From contig CP075494.1 in NCBI GenBank assembly GCA_021613535.1, forward strand, positions 10,292,001 to 10,356,000: a DNA stretch of 64,000 nucleotides, in the 5' to 3' direction. Source of the DNA: Adineta vaga. Its lineage: Eukaryota; Rotifera. Under the pieces are notes generated by a model. The model searched no databases. It saw only the letters and a program-made list of their open reading frames with translations, and was not told the origin of the DNA. The position numbers and the translations under genes are program-made. Of this stretch, positions 40,717-51,880 are shown in pieces. Position 1 is the stretch's first letter. Each line of letters begins with the position of its first letter.

Positions 40717-41984
40717 TTATTGGTTTTTATGAGCTTCTTTAACAACATTCTTCATTTGTTGTTCATACTCTTGTTGACTGACGACAGGAACACGACCTTT
40801 TTTTGTTTCTCGAGTTATTCGAGCCCACGGACCGACATTATCATTCATTACAAAGTCATAGAGTACTTTCGTCCAACTAAACAAAGTAGACATTCGACAA
40901 GTTCGATGAAATTAATTCGAAAATATTTTACCTTGAATAGTATGGTAAATTTTCATAATATTCCGGAGCAATTTTTCTCAGTTTCGGTAAATTTCGACCT
41001 GCTATGTATGGAAAATCATGATCTAAAAGATACTTCATTAAAATTCATTGAAACTAATTAGTCTCTTACGTTCATTATGGTAACCAACATTGTATGTAAT
41101 TGCATTTAATGGTCCATAGTATGAATATGTTTCATACCCTTCCTTGAAAACATAATGTTCCGCAATAAAATGTCCCGAAATCGGATGTAGTGAAAGTCCA
41201 AGTACTGTGCTTAGAAGAAAATAAGCGAGCGTTTTCCCACCGAATAGATACCACATTGTTACATCGAATATTAATACAATAATTAGATTAATAATTTCCA
41301 AGAGATGAATTGGTTTCGGAAGGATAAACATTGGTCGAAATGAATATAAAAGGGGCATTATTAGTAGAAAAACGAACTTTCCAAGTCGAGATGAAAATAG
41401 GAAGACTTCAAGACGTGTTGGTACATCGGTATCGTATACTTCATCACCTTGAAATCTAGACATACAAAAGAAACATTATTAAAAATCGATTCAAATTTAT
41501 TTCGCATTAATTTACCTATGATGATCAAGATGATATTTTTTGAATGTTATCGATGCTGGTACACCTAATGGTAAATTAGCAAAAAAACCAAGTAAACGAT
41601 TAGCCATGGGTCGAGAATGTCCAAATGCTAGGTTATGTGTTAGTTCATGCAAAGCTAATGATAATGTATGATTTATTGTTCCACCGATAACATACGCAAT
41701 AAATGTTAGTTTCAACCAAGATGAGTCACGTACAAGTATTGAAACGATGATTTGAATTAAAACAGTTAGAACTACTTGAATTGCCATGTACCAGTCATGA
41801 CCCATCAGTTGTTTAATTTCAGGATATTTCTCTAGATTATATAAGAGTTATTCGTATAATTCATGTATTTTTAGGAAAAATAATTCATTGAATATAACAT
41901 ACTTAACATTTCTTTTCGACGTGTTGCATGAGGTTCATCAGTATATGAATGATAGAAGTCATGTGTTGTTATGTATTGCCCCAT
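40717..41984 (-). CDS. Sphingolipid delta(4)-desaturase (DEGS type), copy 2
   Basis: Paralogue of the gene at 38320 in opposite orientation. Starts [20 protein letters not shown], again with Gly2. Histidine boxes HELTHN, HLDHH and HNEHHD after splicing. The first box is HELTHN rather than HEIGHN, but all His are kept. Conserved [20 protein letters not shown] and [11 protein letters not shown]. The C terminus is of normal DEGS length: [20 protein letters not shown], then [15 protein letters not shown] and a short helix ending EAHKNQ-stop. The exon pattern matches copy 1, so duplication followed intron gain. Both look functional. Confidence 0.95.
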
Positions 41985-43162
41985 GTTCTTTTTTTGATCT
42001 ACGAAAAGCAAAGAAATGTTAAAGTCCATTATATATGCATCTTCTTATATAGTAGAGAAAAAAAAGAAAGATAATGGTACCACCCTCATATGCGTCAAAT
42101 TATTTCGAACAAAAACACTCGACTATTCGAGACAGTAAATTTGTATAACTAATAATTATTTGCAAATATTTTCTCTATACATTACGATCAAATTTGTCTA
42201 AGGATCGATTTCTATTTACTGATAACATAATTAAATACAGTAGAGACGTCTATCAGTATCTTCTTCAAAAAGGCAAGGAGATAGTTTCTCATTTGTTCAT
42301 TTTCTCCGACCAATCTCTTGTTATAGCATTGCAGTTTGCATCTAAATAGTCCTAAACATTTGAAAACAAACTATTTGCATTCGATTTCTAAACATTAACA
42401 TTTCGTGTCACAACCGTTCATTCAAATAAGATTTTCTAAGAGAGATATTTGTATTTACTATACATTTTTTTGATTAAAATCGAATATAAAAACATACACA
42501 TAACTATAAATTAACGATCAATGTATCATGCTTCGAAATTTCGTTCAAACTCTCTATTATTATCAGTAGTGTCAAACTCGAAAGTTGAATTGAACTATCG
42601 TCTATTAAACATATGACAGCCGTCAAACGAAATCAGATCAGAGAAGTTATAATCATTTTCGTAAGTTGACAACATCATCATCTTGTTTTTGCATATAATT
42701 TACGACTTTATCAGCTAATAATCGAACGGAAATTGTATCAACTATGCACGTAGAGGATAATAGTTCAGATACTGATTATTAGCAAACATTGCTTTGTAAA
42801 CAGAAGATGTATCTCGGCGACATCTGTGCACAATTTATGGGAGAGAGAAAAAGAAATGGATAAATTTGTGAGTGGTCACTACTTTCGGATGAATTTGTAT
42901 TACTGAACTGAACTGTACTGTCATAACAATATTTACTTATAGTCACAAAGCTGCTGATGATGATACTATCGGATAGAATTTTTTATTTGGAATAATTCAT
43001 TTGAAAAAATTGAAAAATTTCCATTTCATAATTTTTATTTCTGCCAATAGATAAATTCGGTATTACTTTTTCCCAATCGTTTGTTGTGTCATATTCGAGT
43101 ATAATTACACAATAAAAAACATTTCTTCACTTTCATTTCTGTATTATCAAAAAAAAAGAAGA
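41985..43162. promoter_or_regulatory. Divergent intergenic region, DEGS copy 2 (-) / CHTOP (+)
   Basis: 1.18 kb that must contain the promoters of both genes. AT-rich; no repeats or RNA genes recognised. Confidence 0.4.
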
Positions 43163-44149
43163 ATGATCTCCGGTAAAATTATTATGAAATCAGCAACAAA
43201 ATTATCGCTTGATCAAAGGTAATTAAATGCAGATTAATGCTATTTCATTATAAACAAAAAGTTTTTTCTGAATAGATTCAGCGAAATTGCCAAATATACA
43301 CCACCACCACCACCATTATCATCTACACCGCGTATTCATCAACAAGCAAATGTTATTATTCCACGTTCGAAACAAGAACTATTTGGAAACAAACGATCAA
43401 ATGCATTGAGTATCGCACAACGATTAAAAAAAGTAGTTACACTTTTTTCCCCATGTGACAAATATCGAATAGAATTCGATTTTTATTCTAGCGCAGTATC
43501 AATTATCGACTTACAGCGAATGCAAATACTAATCGTCAATTTACAAATCCTGGGAAAGCACGTGTTTTCCAACGTCTTGGCTTTACAAATCGTCGTCGTG
43601 GTCGCGGTGGAAACAATTTAGGTGCTAATACTTATTTATTTGGTGGACAAAGTGGTATGGGTATACGTCTCCGTGGACAAGGTCGAATTGGTGGAAGTAT
43701 GTGATCGCTTGGAAGTTTTCTTCTTTTTTTTTTCAAATGAAACAATCAATTATTTATATTTAATATTAGCACGAACATTTCGTCCTCGAACCCGTGGTTA
43801 TTTAAATAATAATAACATCAGTCGATTTAGTAATTATTCATCTCGTGGTAATCGAAATAATCGTGGACAACGAAATGGAAATAATAATAATTTTAATCGG
43901 TAAAGAAAAAAAGTTTGAAAATAACAAGTGTATGAATGTTTTCTAATCTGTACGTATAGAACCAATCGAGGTCGTGGTGGTGCCGGTGGTGGTGGAAAAA
44001 ATAGCAATAACCGTGGACGTGGTAGAAATAATCGAAATAGTAATAATAACAATCGAAATGTTTCAAAACAAACGCTCGATAATGACCTTGATAAATATAT
44101 GTCTCAAACCAAACTCGAGAATGATTCAGTTGATATGAATGCCGTTTAA
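43163..44149 (+). CDS. CHTOP: CHTOP/FOP-like RNA export and chromatin factor
   Basis: CHTOP joins the TREX mRNA export complex and binds arginine-methylated targets. After splicing: MISGKIIMKSATKLSLDQRF matches the conserved N-terminal motif (lysine-serine-thr-lys-x-serine-leucine), then SEIAKYTPPPPPPLSST. The centre is an RG/RGG- and Asn-rich stretch (RRGRGGNNLG, RGRGGAGGGGKNSNNRGRGR), the substrate of PRMT1 in vertebrates. The C-terminal FoP-duplication motif is VSKQTLDNDLDKYMSQTKLE, ending DSVDMNAV-stop; only one copy of the motif is clear. Five exons; the join at 43430/43490 gives AQRLKKKRSINYRLTANANT. Confidence 0.88.
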
Positions 44150-44662
44150 GTGTTTACATTCTTATTATTGTTATTATGAAGAACAACAACAGGAACTACA
44201 AGTCGATCAATGATTATTCACTTTATGTATCTATTCTGTGTGTATGTGTGTGAAAAACCAATACTGAACTCTTCTTTGTTTCTCCTGTTCTATTCATTTT
44301 CTTTTTGTCTTCATCCTTTTCTATTTACCAACGTATTACGAGATTATGATATATCTACTCACTTTTCATTGGAACCAGCATCATTAGAAGAAAAGAATGA
44401 TGGCCGACCATTTGTTTTGTTTCTCGTATTACTATTATTCCTGTTAATAAATATCACCTATAACCATTATCGAAAAAGGAAAAAGCTTATATTTTGATAA
44501 ATTCGAAAAAGTAATGGAATTTTACATATTCTTAATAAAAATAATATTCAGGTAAAACGATTTATTGAAATATGCTGATTTAATTAGATTTTTTCTTTGT
44601 ATAGACTATGATTATGAAAAGAAGGAATTCAATTGGTTTATATTTAATGATCAATTTCAGAT
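44150..44662 (+). other. CHTOP 3' flank with a weak small membrane-protein ORF
   Basis: An ATG frame at 44210-44497 encodes 95 residues, ending GRPFVLFLVLLLFLLINITY followed by NHYRKRKKLIF-stop, like a one-pass membrane segment with basic end. The first half is low complexity and may be UTR or intron. The acceptor-like TTTCAG at about 44655-44660 sits just before the POFUT1 ATG. I hold the small ORF as unproven. Confidence 0.25.
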
Positions 44663-46187
44663 ATGATTTTTAAATTATTATCATTCATCGTTTATTTGGT
44701 TATTTATTGTTATGCACAAGATGATGTAGATCCAAATGGTTATTTAATGTTTTGTCCATGCATGGGTAAGATATTCAAAACATAGAAGAATAAGTTTGAT
44801 ATCTGATCTTCTTTTACTTTTAGGTCGATTCGGAAATCAAGCAGAACAATTTCTTGGTGTTTTATCATTTGCAAAAACATTGAATCGAACTCTTGTGCTT
44901 CCTCATTGGATCGAATATCCACCACATAGTGCTGCATCTGTAAGGATAATGATTTTTTTTTTCTAAATATAAACTAAAATGAACATTTACTTTTCTTTTT
45001 TAATTCTTAGAATCAAATTCCATTTGATCGATATTTTCAGGTTGCACCATTACAAACTTACACAAAGGTGATTTTAATGAAAGATTTTATGACCCATTTA
45101 GCTGATAAAGTTTGGCCAAAAGGAAAACGCTATGGTAATTTCTAAGAAACTAGAATAGAGAATTTTATTCTGGTTGTTTAGTTTTTTGTTATAGTGCACA
45201 AATTAATGAAAAAAGTAATAAAGAAAGTTGTCATGCTAAAGATGGCAACCCCTTTGGACCATTTTGGTCACATTTTAATATCGATTTCAATAAAGATATT
45301 TTCTATCAACCATTATTTTTTGAAATTATCGAACCGGATGAATGGAATGCCAAGTATGTATCTTAAATCAAACAAAATTTTCTAATTTTAATGATTATAA
45401 TTTCTTTTAGATATCCAGCTAATGAATATCCTGTCTTAGCCTTTAGTGGTCCACCAGGAAGTTTTCCAGGAAAGTTTTATTTTTCGATCAAAAATGTATC
45501 TATGATTTTTGTTTTTGTTTGATTTATTTAGCACTTGAACGGAATATTCCTTTAGCAAAATATTTTGTCTATTCCGATTATATTCGAGAAAAAGCTGAAA
45601 ATTTCTTAAGAAAACATCAAATCTCATCGGATACCTTACTTGCTCTTCATCTAAGAAATGGAATCGATTTTGTAAGTAATCGTCTTGTTTATGTTTCGCA
45701 AAGAAGAATTCTATTTGTTTTATTTTAGGAACGAGCTTGTCAATATATCAATGAAAAATCAAATTTTTTTGCATCTGCACAATGTCTTGGTTTTAATCTT
45801 GAGAAAGGTATTTCATTAACAAATGATATTTGTTATCCATCTGACGAGCAAGTTTTAAAACAAACGGAAACAATGATTGAAAAAACAAAACCATCTGTTC
45901 TATACATTGCTGCTGATGGAAATCATATGTTAAGTAAATTTCAAAAACGTTTCGGAAAAAAACACAACATCAAAATAATCAAGTACGATCGACCTTCAAG
46001 TCAAAGTGAAGGCGAAGCAGCACATATCGATTTATATGTATTAAGTATTGCTCGAGATGCTATTGTTAATTGTCCATCGACATTTTCAGCATTTGCTAAA
46101 CGACAACGAGATGTTCGTAATAAATCAACGAATTTTTGGGGTGTGAAGGATGTTCAACCAACAAATGAATTAAATTCTGATCTTTAG
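44663..46187 (+). CDS. POFUT1: GDP-fucose protein O-fucosyltransferase 1
   Basis: POFUT1 adds O-fucose to EGF repeats of Notch and other proteins in the ER. A signal peptide ([20 protein letters not shown]) is followed by [20 protein letters not shown], the N-terminal nucleotide-loop region. Later blocks: [20 protein letters not shown] (after splicing at TATG/TTTTTTG), [18 protein letters not shown] with the catalytic-region Arg, and [11 protein letters not shown]...[13 protein letters not shown]. Cysteine positions fit the family. The C terminus is ELNSDL, a weak match to the KDEL-like retention signal used in animals. Eight or so exons. The EGF-protein substrate could include the broken EGF gene next door's relatives, which is only a coincidence of position. 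Confidence 0.95.
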
Positions 46188-46699
46188 AATGATCTTCTCT
46201 TTTTAGTACCTGTGATGTAGTTTTTCTTTAGGAGGGTGCTTCTTCAATACTCAAGTGCTATATCTTTTTTGGAATCTCTTTTCATATTTATTATTTTTCT
46301 TTATTGTTATATAGATAATAAATAATGATACAATAACCTTTATTGGGGAGAAAAAAATTAACATTTTCTACCGATCATAGAGTTACAGATGAATATTAAT
46401 GAACATCATATGATTCAAAAACAACAAATAATGTTTTCTTTTGAGGACATCCGCTAATAAAGAATAGAATATAATATGAGCAAACATGAATACTTTTTAT
46501 TTGTTGTTCCTTTGACACAAATTTCATTTTAAAAATATTGCGTATCTTAATAATGGTATTCATTAGAAGCTTTAATTTTTGGACGAATATGATAGCTATT
46601 TATCAAGTATCAGGTAAAGACTATAAATTGAGAAACTATACAGTTATCTAAACTTTTTCTTTCTCCTTGAGCTATTTTCTATAATCAACCAAAATTTTG
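46188..46699. other. Intergenic, POFUT1 3' flank
   Basis: About 510 bp, AT-rich, with AATAAATAATG polyadenylation-like motifs at about 46318. Short in-frame pieces near 46600-46690 may be decayed 5' sequence of the next pseudogene. Confidence 0.4.
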
Positions 46700-47970
46700 T
46701 TTCGATGCATTAAGATGATCTAAATGCTATAACTTTTACTGATTATAATACGATTGGTGCAAATCCTGTGGATATTTTCGTTGATATTAATAATACGGTT
46801 TATGTATCAAGTCAAAATACTAATCGGGTAATTATCTGGGTCGAAGGAAATAGTTTACCTGTTAAAATTCTTACGAATAATTTAACAAGTCCATATAGTC
46901 AATATGAATTTTCTTATGGATCAAGGTCAGGTCGACAGATGGTTTTTAAATTCCACATTCGGTAATCCAGCAATGTATACATGTGGTCGATGCTATGATA
47001 TTTTTGTTGATAGTAATAATAATCTTTATTGTGCGATGCCTACTCTTTCTGTAGTTATAAAAAAATCATTGAATTCTACTACAAATAACTTCTCCATTAT
47101 CGCTGGTACAGACATTCCTGGAAACGATTCTTTTACACTGAATTTTCCATTTGGAATAGTTGATGATATTAATTTTGATTTATATGTAGCAGATACTGGA
47201 AACAATTGAGTGGAATAACAGTAGCCGAAAATGAATCAATCAATGCAGCAATTTCACTCTTTTGACCTACTGGTATCATTTTGGATGCTGATCATTATCT
47301 TTTCATTGCAGATTGTTTAAATAATCTATCGACTTCCATTTCTTTAACAAGTGACTCAACAACAAGTTTGCTCATCTGAAATTCTTTCATTTAATTAACT
47401 ATCTAATTTATTGTCTAGCTGCTATATCCATATCTTCTTTTACTCCATCAATATGCGACGGTCACAATCAAATTGGCGTACATTGTAATATATCATCAAC
47501 ACCAGGCAATATTCTCAAACCTTGTCAAAACAATGGCACTTATCTCAATAACATTACTTTCAGCAATCAATATACTTGCTTATGTCTACACGGTTTTAAT
47601 GGTACGGAATGTCAATTTGATAATCGACTTTGTAAATTTGATACTTGTTGGAACAATGGTTTGAACTTATTTTTCTTGTATTGAATATCAAAGCATCAAT
47701 ATAGTATGTATTTTAGGTAGATGTACCGAAAGATCTAATACAACATTTGAATGTTCATGTCAATCAGGGTGGAAAGATATTCGTTGTCAAACAAAAATAA
47801 ATTATTTTCAACTTATTCAATGTTCGAAATCATTTGATTATTTAGGAGCTATTTTTATCGTTATTACTTTTCTATTCTTTATTGCGATGGATATATTGAA
47901 ATATGGTTTTCATATCGATATGTCGCAAATTGAATTGAAAAAATTCAAGAAATTCAAGAAAGAAAAATAA
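46700..47970 (+). pseudogene. Broken NHL-repeat/EGF membrane protein
   Basis: A recognisable but interrupted member of the bdelloid NHL-repeat family. From 46721: DLNAITFTDYNTIGANPVDI, then FVDINNTVYVSSQNTNRVII (NHL strand pattern). Around 46900 the frame shifts; the continuation QVDRWFLNSTFGNPAMYTCG, then CYDIFVDSNNNLYCAM, is in another frame. A stop follows ADTGNN (47207-47209), another frame continues GITVAENESINAA, and a TGA lies before PTGIILDADHYLFIADCLNN. After a likely intron (acceptor near 47419) the 3' half looks intact: two EGF modules (CQNNGTYLNNITFSNQYTCL, CWNNGRCTERSNTTFECSCQ), a transmembrane helix (FDYLGAIFIVITFLFFIAMD) and a lysine-rich end. Ends 8 bp from the next gene. Confidence 0.75.
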
Positions 47971-47978
47971 AGGATTTT

Positions 47979-49553
47979 TTAAAGACGAAATTCGACGATA
48001 GAATTCGAATTTTCTCGCTCGATCGAATGTGGACGTATTCGTGTATAATCCTCCTTGCGTTGATTAAATGTTTTATTTTCTATTGATTCTGTATTGATGT
48101 TTGCTACGGGCTTACTAACTTCTTTAATTGACCATGGAAAGTCATCTTCCGCATCCACGAAAACATGCTGAAATAGAAATTGATTAATTCGTTTTTCATA
48201 TTCATCAGGTTCAATAACAGAATATTCTAAATGTCGCGTATGATCTGTTAATCGTCGAAATGTTTGATCAAGTAATTTGAAATTATCAAATGTTTGAAGC
48301 ATATCAACAAATACTAAATAAATATAAACACGTTGATTACTTCGATTAATTATTCCAGGAATTGGTAAACTTGCAAACGCAACTGAATCATTATTATAAT
48401 ATAAATTCGTATCAGTACGAACATCAAGCATTGCTAATGGTTTTAAATATGAAACTGTGAATGGACTTTGATTTAAATTAGCATCCAAAGGTAGAAGAGT
48501 AGACGTAGGTTTTTGCATATGTATCAATGCGAGACTTGTACTCATCCGAAGAAGTGCAGCAACGCCAGTTGTTGGTCGTCGTTCGACTAATTGCGTATCC
48601 GACATATCTAAATGTTTTATTCCAATAATTAATGAAAAATCAGTAATATTTAATTTTTTTAAAACTTTAACATCATTTGCAATAACAACTTTTAATTTTT
48701 CATAAATATTTGTTGGAATACGTATACCTGCTGGATATAAATCCATAAAATCCATATCTTTTAATTTATGTAATTTCTCAGTTGATAAATTTCCCGTTAA
48801 TTTTCGTTTGATTTTTGAACCTTTTAAATCAAATATTTCATTGATTTTTAATGATGGTGTAAATGCATTAGCCATAATCACAACATAAAGTTCAATCGAT
48901 GATACAGCCATATCAATATTAATACAATATAATCCAACATAACGATTAAATATTGTTGGACGTTTTGTTAATTGTAAATGATAACCTGATAAAATTTGCA
49001 TTAATAATCGTGCTTCATAATCGCGTAAAGTTTTCAAAAGAAATAAATCATCAAATGTTTTATACATTAATGAACCACTCTTTCCTGGATTAGTAAAATC
49101 TTTTAAATGATGTTCAGAAAATGATCGACGAAAATCGTCATTTGATATACCAATATCTTCACGTAATTGATAGAAAACATTTGGTGCTAATGAATTGATT
49201 TGAACATGAAGTTCATCATCATTATCATCGTCATTTTCACGACTTGTATTAATCATCGATGATTCAGTTTCATCATTTTTAATTCTCAATGAATAACGTC
49301 GTGAATGATACACTCGATGTTCTGTTCCGATAACAGTCGTGTCATTTTCAATATGTTGACGCGAATTTCTCAATACATTATCGAGTAAATCTACAATTGC
49401 ATGTCGTAAGGCTCGACCAATAACGGATGTTTTAGAACTAATATAACGTAATTGCAATGGAGATTTTACATATGAACCAAGATGAATATCAAGTTTATCC
49501 CAAAAATCGACATTATATAGTCCTTCAGAAATTTCATTTATATTCATCGCCAT
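47979..49553 (-). CDS. Divergent phosphatidylinositol-phosphate kinase (PIP5K-like), intronless
   Basis: Family members phosphorylate PI4P or PI5P to PI(4,5)P2. Single 524-residue frame without introns, unlike its multi-exon neighbours. Starts MAMNINEISEGLYNVDFWDK. Seen: Gly-rich loop with NPGKSGSLMYKTFDDLFLLK (last Lys the expected ATP-binding one), YEARLLMQILSGYHLQLTKR, FDLKGSKIKRK (the DLKGS motif), ITDFSLIIGI (equivalent of IMDYSLL) and VFVDMLQTF with the metal-binding Asp. An Asp/Glu-rich insert lies before the kinase core and a charged tail ends SNSIVEFRL. The specificity segment near TDHTRHLEYSVIEPDEYEKR differs from type I and II consensus, so substrate is open. Absence of introns may reflect retrocopying. 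Confidence 0.8.
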   Translation of the reverse strand: MAMNINEISEGLYNVDFWDKLDIHLGSYVKSPLQLRYISSKTSVIGRALRHAIVDLLDNVLRNSRQHIENDTTVIGTEHRVYHSRRYSLRIKNDETESSMINTSRENDDDNDDELHVQINSLAPNVFYQLREDIGISNDDFRRSFSEHHLKDFTNPGKSGSLMYKTFDDLFLLKTLRDYEARLLMQILSGYHLQLTKRPTIFNRYVGLYCINIDMAVSSIELYVVIMANAFTPSLKINEIFDLKGSKIKRKLTGNLSTEKLHKLKDMDFMDLYPAGIRIPTNIYEKLKVVIANDVKVLKKLNITDFSLIIGIKHLDMSDTQLVERRPTTGVAALLRMSTSLALIHMQKPTSTLLPLDANLNQSPFTVSYLKPLAMLDVRTDTNLYYNNDSVAFASLPIPGIINRSNQRVYIYLVFVDMLQTFDNFKLLDQTFRRLTDHTRHLEYSVIEPDEYEKRINQFLFQHVFVDAEDDFPWSIKEVSKPVANINTESIENKTFNQRKEDYTRIRPHSIERENSNSIVEFRL

Positions 49554-50093
49554 TTTGTTTTTCGTTGTACCCTGTTATTATCAATCGGAGAGAGTAGTCA
49601 ATGAATGTCACGGTTGAATAAATCGAATAAAAAACATATAATCATCAAAATCATTGATTATTCTTTATTGATGAATCATATTTATGTTCGACATACTCAT
49701 TTGTCTTATCTTTTAATCCTAAATCCTGGTTATACATCTTCAAAGAAATAAGAAAGGAAATCATTTTCTCTATATGTTTTCCGTTCTAAATTAGGTTTAT
49801 TCAATTATTGTTGCAAAACAAAAATACCGGAACTATCTAACTAATTCAACATTGTGTTGGTTCAAAATAGCTATTCTTATGTAGATGAGAAATATTTTTC
49901 TCTCTTCCTCCTTCTTCTTCTTCTTCTTCGATGTAACTAAACATGCTAGCTAATATTTCGTTAAGAATACTAATTGATCAGCCGCAAGCAATGCACTCGA
50001 AATCTAATGAGAAAACTCTTTTTTGACAAATATCATTAAGACTAGCGTAAGAGTTGACAAACACAAAATTCACGAAGCTTTTCTTATAGAAAA
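49554..50093. promoter_or_regulatory. Divergent region, PIP kinase (-) / protoglobin A (+)
   Basis: 540 bp that separates two outward-facing starts. It has a (TTC)n tract at 49909-49929. An acceptor-like CTTATAG lies at about 50084-50090, immediately before protoglobin A's ATG. Confidence 0.45.
49909..49929. repeat. (TTC)n tract
   Basis: Seven trinucleotide units in the divergent region before protoglobin A. Confidence 0.85.
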
Positions 50094-50672
50094 ATGACTG
50101 AACATATCGATAAAAATCGTTTAGTTACCGATCTTCGTTATCGATTTAATTATTTATCAAAACTTCTTCAATTTACTCCTGATGATATTCATACTCTTAA
50201 TAAAATCTCTTCGATTATTCTTCCGTTAACTCCCGTTATTGTCGATACTGTTTATCGTAAATTATTTTCTTTCGATATAACAAAACAATATCTTCTTCTA
50301 CGTCATTGCTGTTTCGATAATCATCTTGATACTGATCGTAATGATTCAAATTTTTATTCAGATGCCATTGAATATCGAAAGAATATGTTAAGTAAATATT
50401 TACATTGTGTTCTTACTCAACAAGAATGGGATAATTCATTTCTGGAATATTTATCGTATATTGGAAAGATTCATACATCAAAAAATGGTTCTCCATTGAT
50501 TCATGTTGATTTCATTCATCTCAATGGTTTATGTGGATATCTACAAAGTATTCTTATGGATATTTTATTCAAATCAGAAAATACAGATGAACATTTAAGA
50601 TACAATGGCATTCAAGCAATTAATAAATTTTTTTCGATTCAAATTGATTTTATGCGTATTCATTATGATTGA
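50094..50672 (+). CDS. Protoglobin-type globin, copy A (short C terminus)
   Basis: Single-domain haem globin of the protoglobin/globin-sensor lineage, intronless, 192 residues. It starts MTEHIDKNRLVTDLRYRFNY, the block shared by all copies. A helix-B-like VDTVYRKLFSFDI holds Tyr54, the likely distal residue. Helix F reads YLSYIGKIHTSK, with His127 as the expected proximal ligand. HVDFIHLNGLCGYLQSILMD follows. It is the most diverged copy (RHCCFDNH, SFLEYLSY) and stops at MRIHYD, about where the others still have a 23-residue tail with a near-terminal Cys. Lack of that tail suggests a soluble form or loss of function. Function (O2, NO or CO sensing or storage) is inferred from family only. Confidence 0.8.
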   Translation: MTEHIDKNRLVTDLRYRFNYLSKLLQFTPDDIHTLNKISSIILPLTPVIVDTVYRKLFSFDITKQYLLLRHCCFDNHLDTDRNDSNFYSDAIEYRKNMLSKYLHCVLTQQEWDNSFLEYLSYIGKIHTSKNGSPLIHVDFIHLNGLCGYLQSILMDILFKSENTDEHLRYNGIQAINKFFSIQIDFMRIHYD

Positions 50673-51232
50673 ATTTATATTTGAGAATTTAGAAAAAAAG
50701 AAATAAACATGAATGTTTTCTTCGTTCAAACAAGGGATCATATTCTTGATTAGAATATAGTTCAAGGTTTAACAATATGTTTTCTTTCCGTCTTAAATCT
50801 AATCAGTTATTTATTGCTAAGTAGATATAAAAAAATATAAAAGAAGATTATCATGTTGAATTCTTTATTAATGTTTTTTTAAACCAAGAAATATGATCAG
50901 CAGGTTAAATTCGTATCACGAGATCAACATTTGTTGTATGAATAGATGTATAATAATTAACATTATTTGTAATGAAAGGAAGAGGTTGATGAATAATTGT
51001 ATGTTAAAGAATATGCTTAATGTGAGCATTCTAAAAATATAAATGAACTTTGAACATAAATGACGGAAAAATATGTTGAAAAAATAAAAGAAGATTCTGA
51101 ATTATCTTTGATCACAAGCTTCTTTTCGAGAAAAAGATGTATTACATACGAATGAATAAGTATGAATACTGATTATTTGCCGTATATATATTAACTCAGG
51201 AAATATATGCCACTCTTCATTCTATCGTCACA
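50673..51232. other. Spacer between protoglobin copies A and B
   Basis: 560 bp, AT-rich, without coding signal; includes a TATATATATTAA at about 51184-51194, some 40 bp before the ATG of copy B, a possible TATA element. Confidence 0.4.
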
Positions 51233-51880
51233 ATGGCTGAGCATATTGACAAATCTCGACTTAATCATGATCTTCGCTATCGTTTTGATTTTCTATCAAA
51301 ATTTATTGATTTCAATCAAGATGATGTCGTTATGTTGAATACATTAGCACCAATTATATTTCCACATCTACCTGCAATGGTTGAAACACTTTATAGGAAA
51401 TTATATTCATTTGATGTTACAAAACGTTATTTTCATATACGTAATGATGGTTTTGAATCATTTCCAATTAATAAAGAAGCTGGTATAACATTAGATTTTG
51501 TTCAAACAGAATATCGAAAAGATATGTTTTCTGTTTATTTCAAACGAGTTTTAACACAAGGTGAATGGAATGATTCATTCCTAGACTATCTATCACGTGT
51601 TGGACAAATGCATACTCCAAGAGGTGGCTCAACATCAATTAATGTGGATTATATGTATATGAATGCATTATTTTGTTATTTGGAACAGTTATTAGTTGAT
51701 GTCATTTGGAATACGGACAGTTTGGATTCGAGAAAGAAACGTGAAGGAATACAGGCAATAAGTAAATTTATTTGGATACAAAATGATCTATTGACAATGC
51801 ATTATGGTTCAACGTGGAATAAAGATACATCTTGTCCAAGTATACCGATAGTTAAATTAACCAAATGTTTATTTAGATAA
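51233..51880 (+). CDS. Protoglobin-type globin, copy B
   Basis: Intronless, 215 residues. Blocks: MAEHIDKSRLNHDLRYRFDF, VETLYRKLYSFDVTKRYF (Tyr54), YRKDMFSVYFKRVLTQGEWN, YLSRVGQMHTPRGG (His127, proximal), INVDYMYMNALFCYLEQLLV and WIQNDLLTMHYG. The tail is polar then VKLTKCLFR-stop, placing Cys at position minus 4. It keeps the full core and looks functional. Same strand as the other copies, so head-to-tail duplication is the simplest origin. Confidence 0.85.
   Translation: MAEHIDKSRLNHDLRYRFDFLSKFIDFNQDDVVMLNTLAPIIFPHLPAMVETLYRKLYSFDVTKRYFHIRNDGFESFPINKEAGITLDFVQTEYRKDMFSVYFKRVLTQGEWNDSFLDYLSRVGQMHTPRGGSTSINVDYMYMNALFCYLEQLLVDVIWNTDSLDSRKKREGIQAISKFIWIQNDLLTMHYGSTWNKDTSCPSIPIVKLTKCLFR

Noticed and set aside
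40243-41061. Overlapping frames between the desaturases
   Set aside because: Low-complexity Phe/Ser/Ile peptides on both strands, partly antisense to DEGS copy 2 exons; no domain or splice support.
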